Assembly: GCA_035578175.1 (NCBI GenBank)
Contig: JAQMRL010000008.1
Location: 65,691,041-65,755,040, forward strand
DNA from: Catonia carolina
Lineage: Eukaryota; Arthropoda; Insecta; Hemiptera; Achilidae
DNA length: 64,000 nucleotides
Direction: 5' to 3'
The translations under genes were made by a program, and so were the position numbers. The notes beneath the pieces are model-generated. The model did no database searches. It worked only from the letters and a program-made list of their open reading frames with translations, and was not told the DNA's origin. Shown piece by piece: positions 56,220 to 64,000 of this stretch. Every line of letters begins with the position of its first letter. The stretch's first letter is position 1.

Positions 56220-57175
56220 AGTTTATAAAATTACTTTCACAACGACTATAGTTTTGTAAAAGGTTTCATAAATAAATTACGGGTTTAATTTACTAATCCC
56301 TTGATAAGGTCACCCATAATTAAGTTTCTAAAATTCTAATTAGAATTTCTTTCAATTAAGATGAAACTACGCGTAACACTTTAATTTCTTAATCAGATAA
56401 CTTTTAACTACGTACACATCCATACTCTAACCTTAAAATATTGTTGGAACTTAAAGGATTGGTAAAAACGGGTAAGGGTTATTCGTTTGAGAACAAGCCA
56501 AGTCGTATATAAATGTACGTTAAATAACGGATAAAATCCCCTTTTATTACTAAAAAGGAAGGGCACATAGGGGCAGCGTAGTTGTCTTGGATTTATATAG
56601 GACTACAAACTCTATGCTTACCTAGTTACTCCCTCAAATGCGTTAGTACACTACTCCATGTTAGAGTTTTGTAGCCCTGGTCTTTTAATACGTACACTTG
56701 CGAGGCGCTAGGAGCCCAAGCGAATCCATTATAATGCGTCCTAGTTTACTTTATTTTTACGTTGAATGCTTTACAAAGTTTATTACAGACAGCTCTCATA
56801 AAATTTTCTCCCCCTGTTTTCTTTCACGCTACGTTCCTTATATTTTCTCTTTAGTTTATGCACTTCTTGGCACATTTTTATTGCTGAATAAAAACTACTA
56901 ATAATAATGACTCTCTGTGACATTATTTGTATGAAAAGAGTAAAACTGCTGACAAGCACACGACAATTAAACTTTATATTAATGTTTCTCCATAATAGGC
57001 TTAATAAATATTTAAATACTGAAGCTAGAAATTTTATGAGCATCAAATGCTATAAACACTTAACTTATAATTTCTTTATTTTATTCACAGCGGTTTTCAT
57101 AAAAGAAACCATATATTCTTGTAATACGCTTTTATTGAGTATTCCAAACTTTTTACCTTTCAGTAGTAAAATATA
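56220..57175. other. AT-rich sequence, no gene supported
   Basis: Overlapping frames on both strands between 56698 and 57185 are AT-rich and unrecognisable. Confidence 0.45.
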
Positions 57176-57184
57176 TTATATATG

Positions 57185-57880
57185 ACAGACTAAACTAGAA
57201 TTCCCTACGCCTCTTCAAGTACCTCCCACTCTCAAATACATTTTCCTTAATTACAAATTCTTCCTCAGTCCTTCTTGCCCAGTCCTTCTTCTGGTTTCCT
57301 CTCCAGAATTTTATCCAGTTTTTAATATATTTTAAAACACCCAAATCTTACGGTTAATAACATTTCCACGACGATTTCAAAAAACCCAACAGTAAAGGAC
57401 TAACAGCGTTCTTCAATTGTAAATTTCGCAAATAACTGGATAACTTGATACTGTACTATTTCTACACCGGTCTGTCATTCGTGTTTATGAAGGAGAAGAA
57501 TATTCTTCTTTTTCTTCGTCCTCCAAATCTTTTTGTTTAGTTTAATCCCACACCTCTCTCAATGTAATCTCCATATCAGTAGATGTCCGCGACTCCTTTC
57601 CTCCTTTTGTTCCTGTCCATTATTTTCATTCCTGAATAGCACTTCCATTCTTTGTCTTTATATGTTTCGTATCTCCCCAGGTCATGACTGTTTCTCTTGA
57701 GCCACTATTTTTTATGTCCTGCACTTTGGTGATGTTTTCTATATTTTCTTACTCGTTTGGTTTTTGATGTTGCAATTTTACCCTGCCATAGATTTTTCCA
57801 TAGCACGTTGCGTTTTAGCTAATTTGCTATTTTGGTATTCAATTAATGTAAGCTTACAATATTTCAAATGCTGCCCAACT
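57185..57880 (-). pseudogene. Degenerate LINE reverse-transcriptase C-terminal region
   Basis: On the minus strand, K-L-A-K-T-Q-R-A-M-E-K-S-M (near 57845-57805) starts the 'TQRAMERxMLG' block of RTE/jockey-like ORF2 proteins. Broken K-V-Q-D-I and 'GRPRTRWTD'-like blocks follow to about 57570. Further down, 57350-57190 is a separate open piece (K-N-W-I-K-F-W-R-G-N, then E-N-V-F-E-S-G-R-Y-L-K-R-R, stop). It may belong to the same or another element. Many stops elsewhere. Confidence 0.5.
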
Positions 57881-57884
57881 ATAC

Positions 57885-60140
57885 CGTCTCTTCTATCGAC
57901 TTCCACGGTTTGGTTATTTTTTATCAGGGAACCTATTTATTGTAATAACTTTTAACCAAAGCAGATGATGCAAATTTAAATAAACTAATTATTTAACACA
58001 AATATATACACTCTTATATTGTATATAACAACAATTAAACTAATGGTATAAATCATTATCTATCTTAAGATACATATAATAAAATATCTCTGACGTTTCT
58101 GCTTGTAAATGTTTACGTATTTTACACGAGGATGTTTTATACAATACTGATTCAGGTAATTTAAATCTAATTACAAGCTCAAAATTCAAACAAACTGAAT
58201 AAATAATAAGTATTTGAAATAAGATTATAAACTTATCAGATGTAAAATAACTTAAATAAAAACAAAAATTAGTCAGTATAAACTTTCTGTGAAACTCCTT
58301 TTATACATCGTTTCTAGAATTCTACTGGAAAACTTGAAACTTAAATCTAGCCAGCTAAATTTAACAACGAATCTTTAGCTAAAATGAAACTTTCCTTTTA
58401 CTTTCAAGTTGTGAACACAAGTTTTGTTGTAACTGTTTGTAGTAAGTAGCATTGTTCTCTTTGCATGATTCTGCATTAAATTTGCAATCGAGTAAAACTG
58501 TTTTTAAGTTACTGCACAGAATAGCTTTAACAATGCCCAAGTATTATCACGACGCAGTTTTGTTCCTTGTGTGCAGTAATGTATATATGAAAATATACAT
58601 GCACAATGTTCTCTGTATAGATGAATATAATTTAACTGAAGTATTACTTTATGCCCGTTTTATTTAACGTCGCAAAGGGAGGCTCTGTTTTACTGTACTG
58701 TTCTACGTTCTTCCTCACGGAAACAAAAGGTTGCTTTATTCTTCCACCGCCTTTGCAATCATTACTTCCTTATTTTACTACCCTCATTACACTATTCCCT
58801 TCTACTCTTTCCCCTTGATTTCCTCTTTTCTTTCCACTTAAACTATTGTTTTTTAAATTGTAACAATTTGTTTTGATTATATAGTTTTGCTATTGTTCTA
58901 AATTTTCTTTTCAAATTGTACTGTTTGTACTACCCATATACGATTAATTATTTTTAATATAAGGTAAATATTTTTTAAAATTGCTCTACTGCTGAAGGCT
59001 AAACATCATCACAACAACACGATCGATTTCACAATCAAAGGCAAAGAATTCACGTGCTCACAATCAAAGGAATCTCTCATTTTAAAATTATCTCGGGTAA
59101 TAAATTTGGCAATGGTCAGTTCCCAGAACACTATAGATGACAGAATTCAGACCAGATAACTGATATAATATGGAAGTGTTCAAAGAATGACAGTAACCCC
59201 AACGAGAGTTCCTTTTTCACCCGGATTATAGAAGGTGGAACGGTCGTGCTCAGAAAGCATGGATACTGGGAATCCAAGGTTCTATGACGTAAGAAATTTT
59301 GTAGAGGGTAACTAAGAAGACAAGAGGCGATGGGCTGCAGAATTTGGGACCGGGAAAATCCATAAATACCCGCAGTAAAATTGATAGTCATGATTATTTT
59401 ACATAAACCTACTCATAATATCTGTTTCAGAGGTTTATTTCATGCAAGAGCATAGTTTTGTCTTTGTTTTTTTTTCACTTTCCACCAACAATGAGAGTTT
59501 GTTTCTTACAAATCCCTTTAGAATATAACTTTACACACTCAAGATACATTTAATAGTTTTATAATACTTGTGTTAGTCTTTCATAAATTTTTCCCCGTGC
59601 TCTCAGTTTGAAGACATCCAAAATATTTGCGGAAAATTTATTTTAAATTTTCTCTAACTAATTTTTCTTGTAGTTATGAGTGTGATCATCCGTAGAAATT
59701 TGTCATCTGGCACCTTGGCCGTTGGCCACTAATTTTCATTACATTTCATTCATCTCATTTTTATCTATCACCTTTCACCATGTGTGAAAGACATTGAGTG
59801 TTGGACTCAAGTGGCTAAGTGGCAAGTATTTTGTGTCTGTCACAATTTAAATATCGACAAATAATTGGCTGTTTTGTCACTGGTTGGTTTTAGTGTAAAA
59901 AACCAACAAAAATTTGTTTTTATAATAAATTAGATAAGTTATATTGATAAAGAAGGAATTTTTTAATTTAGTTTTGATTAGGGTTTGCCATGATCGGATA
60001 ACCTGAATAACTTTTAACGAGTAGGCACAATAAAAAACGAAAAGGAATTTCAGAAAATCAATATAAAAACTGGGGGAGTAATTAATTGTGAATTATATTA
60101 CTTTATAGTGTAAAAGGCAAGTCATCGTAAAAATTTTACG
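57885..60140. other. AT-rich sequence, no gene supported
   Basis: GC-richer 59100-59390 has a frame on the minus strand without recognisable domains, perhaps an old transposon. The rest is AT-rich. Confidence 0.4.
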
Positions 60141-60149
60141 TAAAGAACT

Positions 60150-60437
60150 TTTTTTTACTTCTTCTGCTATTGGTGATCATCAGGGTCCATCTAATCCTAT
60201 CCATTGCAGATCGGGAGCACTCCATTGAAGAAAGACCAGAAATAATAAGATGGAGGTTATAAGAGGGAGGTGGTGTTATAAGATGTCGGATCAAGTGGCC
60301 AAGTCGCGGGTTTTTGGTTGGTAAGACGATTGCGGCCTCCTTGGAGCTGGACGAGGACGCCTCAATTGAGTCCAACACTACTTCTCCCATCGTGAGGGAG
60401 TGAACATGAGTTTTTCTCGCCACCTCGGATAAAAAAA
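60150..60437 (+). mobile_element. Retroposon family R, copy 3
   Basis: Plus-strand copy ending CCTCGGATAAAAAAAG. It matches the conserved 3' block of copies 1 and 2 (GATCAAGTGGCC, GGTTTTTGGTTGGTA, GCGGCCTCCTTGGAGCTGGA, GAGTCCAACACTACTT). Its 5' limit is uncertain. An opposite-strand frame across it (60423-60136) is a by-product of the repeat. Confidence 0.7.
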
Positions 60438-60439
60438 GT

Positions 60440-61900
60440 TATAAGCCAGGATGTTTGTCTTCAGCGAGAACACGTTCTCCATTTGAATTTTCCTAGCAGC
60501 TCTAGCCTCATTAACAAGTATTTTCATCCCCTTCTCATGGTATGACAAAAGCAAGAACTTGAAAATAAAAACGTTAAAAAATGTCTTAAAGATTAGTAAA
60601 ATAATGTAAAGAATAAACCTTAAAATTTGGGAACAGTTATTTCAGTAATCTCGAAAACTATTTCAATTATTTATATTCTCATTATTTTACAAAAACCATT
60701 ACATTACATAGTTAATTACAACTTAAAAATTAATCAACTTTAAAAATATACATTCAAGAAAATTGTAAAGGAATTATATAATCAATTCTATGGAAAACCA
60801 CCATCTTCAATCAAATCATTTTGATTTTGTTGTCGTTAACATTATAAAATCTAAGGAAGAAGGATTTTCACAGTAAATTGTCTAGATTTTAATTCTATTT
60901 AAAATTTTAAAATATTTTGTTATTTTGCACAAAAACATTATAGAATAAGTTAACTATTTTTTACTGTTTTTTAAAAATATACGATATTGATATTAAGTTC
61001 ACCTGTAAAGCATTTTCAAGATCATTATTTAATTAATAAAGTCTTAATTCAATTTTGTATACTATATTAATATAATGTTCTTTCATGACGATAATCATTA
61101 TCATAATGTGCATATTTAATTCAAAAAGAAAATTGTAATCGTTATAGGAAAAAACTAAATCTATGAATGTAAAGAAATTAAATTCTGTTCAGACATTCAG
61201 GAATATGGTTCAATTGATCCAGAATAATGCAATAGAATAATAATAACAATCATTGTAATGACCAACTCCCACCTCTATATTAAAAATAAATCAAACCGTT
61301 TAAAAGTAAACCTGTAAATAAATAAAACTTCATTTAAATTTCTGATTCATTCGCTTCTCCGTTCAACTAGAATACTTAGTGCATAGTTGAAACTGATGAG
61401 AAATTCAATAGCTTTATAGATTAGCATTACGCTAGTATTAATACAGTATTGGTGCATTTAGTACAAAGTTCAAATCAATAGATTTCAAACACAATTTAGA
61501 TTATTGAATTATATTATTCAATTATATCTATTATATTCTAGTACATTCTGTAATTACATTCTATTCAAACACGATATAATTTATAATGATTATGTAATAT
61601 CAGTTTTATTATTCTATTGCAAAACATATTAATCTGTAATCTACATTAAATCACATTAATGGAACGAAAATAAAAACTACTAATTTAACTTGTCATTCGG
61701 TGTATTCTTATGATTGTAACAATAAAAACTTCTCAATCTGTCATGTACACTACAAGATAACTTTTTTTGTATTAAGGTATTAATTTAATTAAGTTAACAA
61801 ATTATTTAATAAAATTATTTAGCAAAAAAAAGACAATAATCTTTTAAATAGTGTGTGGGATTTGAACTCACGCCCTCCCATACGGTAATACCAAAAATAA
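60440..61900. other. AT-rich sequence, nothing recognised
   Basis: A lone GTGTGTGGGATTTGAACTCA at 61851-61870 looks like a reverse B box but no head or tail follows. Confidence 0.5.
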
Positions 61901-61902
61901 AA

Positions 61903-62862
61903 GCCTGGTGTGAAACACTAACACGACTTTCTCTTTCCAATGCACATAATGAACAATATAATCTAACATTAGTAATAAAACATTAGAAATAAACAAAAAA
62001 CTAACCTCAATAAACATATGCTAATTTTAATCATGAGTGAAAGATGCAATTAATGAAAATCGACCTCAGTTTGGCTTAAAAATACGAAAAATCACTCTTT
62101 CACGCTAAGCTAGGCTCTGTAGAGGAAAAAGCTCGAAATAAATTTGTACATCTTTTAATTTCCTATAAATTGATTGTATACACTTTTGTTGTAAAATGCA
62201 TTCTAAGGCTGAAATCTAAGGCTGAAACACACACGTTTTCAAACGTTTCCGTGAGAAAAAACCAAAATTCGCTAATTACCGCTTTACAAAACCCTAAAAA
62301 AAATTACCGCGTTATACAAAAATATGTTTGTAATAAAAGTTGTAGGATATTAAATTCTCTGCAACTTTTATTAATAAATTCTTACGATAAAATGCATATT
62401 AAAGCCGCAATTTAAAAAAAAACTATTTTTTTTACAAGAAAACAGCCTCTCCAAAATTTTCAGCAGACATGGCGCCTACCCTATTTTGTAAAGCATAAAA
62501 TGTAGTAAATAAGGCGATTTAAAAAAATCATAGGAGCCGTATTTGAGAAAATCGCAAAAAAGTGAAAAATGACACGAATAAACTACTAGGCCTACTTCCG
62601 GTTGGCCGATTTTGATGAAAATGTTCGTGACGCGTCCTCTAGTGGTATTTAACTTAAGTTTCAAGTTTCAAGTTCGTACGATGTTCCGTTCTTGAGATAT
62701 TCTGTTCACACACACACATACACAAACACAGAGCAATCGCTAAAAACATGTTTTTTGGGTTCAGGGGATCTGAATCCGGTGAAAACTCGATATCGAAAAA
62801 TCGACATAAAAACAATACTTTCCTTCCTATATATTCATGTAGGCAAGAGAAAGTAAAAATTC
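61903..62862. repeat. Interspersed family B, copy 3
   Basis: Best preserved ends of the three copies: GACTTTCTCTTTCC near the start and GGCAAGAGAAAGT at the end are nearly complementary. Internal (CA)-rich stretch at 62707-62730. Confidence 0.72.
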
Positions 62863-62864
62863 TT

Positions 62865-63256
62865 AGACCACTTTATACGTACGGTTAATATTCAGACAAC
62901 AATGAACGCAAAATTTTTCGTAAGCAAGACCGCGCTAAATCGAAATTAAATACCATTTTTTTCTTAATTTTATTTACTAATTTAAATTATTAGCTATTAA
63001 AACCTTTTGTAGACTAATTTTTATTATGTTTCTTTACAACTGTAGTAATAAAAGTAAGATTACGCCTTTATAATAAGATAATTGTTGACAGAACATTTTC
63101 CAATGTTAATTTCCCTATACGTCAAATTTGTTGGGAAGCACGATATATTTTGGTATGATATAGGTAAATGTGTTGGTTTCGCTGTTAAAATTTATTTATG
63201 AAATGCGTTATAAATAACAAAATATTAATTTTGTGTTTTCCTTCTGTGTGTTGCAG
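62865..63256. other. Intron sequence before the scratch exon
   Basis: AT-rich, ending in the acceptor TTTTCCTTCTGTGTGTTGCAG with AG at 63255-63256. Confidence 0.7.
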
Positions 63257-64000
63257 GTTATCTACATGAATATATACCACAAAATGTAGGGACAGAAGAT
63301 AGGAACAGTGAAGTATTATCGCATGATGGTGGAATTCCCATATTTAGAATGAGAAGTGCGGAAGAAACAGAAGCGGCGCACGACCTTTTAGAATTATCAC
63401 GATCATTACCACCATTACCTGCTCCTAGTAACCCAGTACAAGTGCTTCGACCCGCTTATATATGTTCGCCAGAACCGATGCCCGTTTATCATTTATATCA
63501 ACCGATGCCACCACTTACTCCTCCCGCGTCGGAATACTCATCCGATGCTGAAAATAATAATCCGAATCCCCAAAATACTGAAAATAACCAAACAAATAAC
63601 CCCTCCGTTATTTACACCTACGACGCTTTACTTGTATCAGACGGTAGATCAAAAAATCGAAAAGAAAGTAAAAAGTGCGCTCCTTTAAGTCCGTCTTCAT
63701 CGGAAGAAGGTGGGATTGTCGGGGATCAAGAAGAAAGTAAAACAGGTCGATATGTATGTTCCGAGTGCGGTAAGCAATACGCCACATCATCAAATCTTTC
63801 GCGGCATAAACAGACACATCGAAGTTTGGATTCCGGTTCGGCAAAAAAGTGTACCACATGTGGGAAAGCTTACGTCAGTATGCCCGCACTTGCAATGCAT
63901 CTACTCACCCACAAATTAACACATGCCTGCGGTGTTTGTGGTAAATTATTCTCTCGTCCTTGGCTTTTACAAGGTCATCTACGTTCACATACCGGAGAAA
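63257..64000 (+). CDS. Scratch zinc-finger transcription factor, partial exon
   Basis: The exon starts after TGTTGCAG (63249-63256), carries two bases of a split codon, then reads in frame from 63259 to the window end with no stop. Early residues Y-L-H-E-Y match the 'GYLxxY' segment after the SNAG domain in Scratch proteins. D-A-L-L-V-S-D-G-R-S before the fingers matches their 'DGRS(R)xK' block. Three C2H2 fingers lie at 63757-63819, 63850-63912 and 63928-63990, with Q-Y-A-T-S-S-N-L-S-R-H-K-Q-T-H and S-R-P-W-L-L-Q-G-H-L-R-S-H, both diagnostic of Scratch. Scratch has five fingers, so two more lie beyond the window. It is a nuclear, E-box-binding neural repressor of the Snail superfamily. Its first exon, with the SNAG domain, was not found in this window. 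Confidence 0.93.

Noticed and set aside
60136..60423. 95-codon minus-strand frame
   Set aside because: Lies antisense across retroposon R copy 3. Its similarity to other places is repeat similarity, not a gene.
1..64000. CRISPR arrays, operons or other prokaryotic systems
   Set aside because: No regularly spaced repeats of that kind. Composition, introns and repeats are those of an insect nuclear genome.

Overview
This is AT-rich nuclear DNA from an arthropod, almost certainly an insect. The only confident host gene is at the right edge. Positions 63257-64000 hold the start of a large internal or terminal exon, on the + strand, of a Scratch-type (Snail superfamily) C2H2 zinc-finger repressor. 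It runs off the window. The other ~63 kb is probably its upstream intron or intergenic flank. One further candidate host exon sits at 21877-22058. The insect order cannot be fixed from this sequence.

The dominant object is a complete env-bearing Ty3/gypsy-type LTR retrotransposon (endogenous retrovirus) on the minus strand at 5443-15844. It has two 1,515-bp LTRs that look identical, a 4-bp GCCT target duplication, a tRNA-Leu-like primer site, a polypurine tract, and gag, protease, pol and env. Gag, protease and pol lie in three successive -1 frames. A canonical CCCAAAC slippery heptamer sits at the gag-protease overlap. A splice donor in the LTR leader and an acceptor before env would put a short leader-encoded hydrophobic segment in frame with env. 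The integrase is broken by a 50-bp poly(A)-tailed insertion flanked by a 13-bp duplication. This sits exactly between the second catalytic Asp and the catalytic Glu, and the reading frame stays open.

The LTR element is itself nested in an older poly(A)-tailed retroposon (5177-15908, 13-bp target duplication). A sister copy of that retroposon lies at 1204-1783 and a third at about 60150-60437.

The rest is a mosaic of repeats. They include: (i) LINE fragments of jockey-like and RTE-like type (540-1000, 4240-5030, 19740-19930, 20917-21340, 29530-30010, 32880-34200, 37397-37918, 57370-57880); (ii) Tc1/mariner remnants (21389-21622, 40536-41479, 47572-48691); (iii) a tRNA-derived SINE family whose tail resembles a local LINE tail; (iv) a ~390-bp interspersed family 'A' with seven copies, two split by different MITE-like elements; (v) a ~0.9-1.1-kb family 'B' with three copies. 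The remaining stretches are AT-rich and show no gene I can support.
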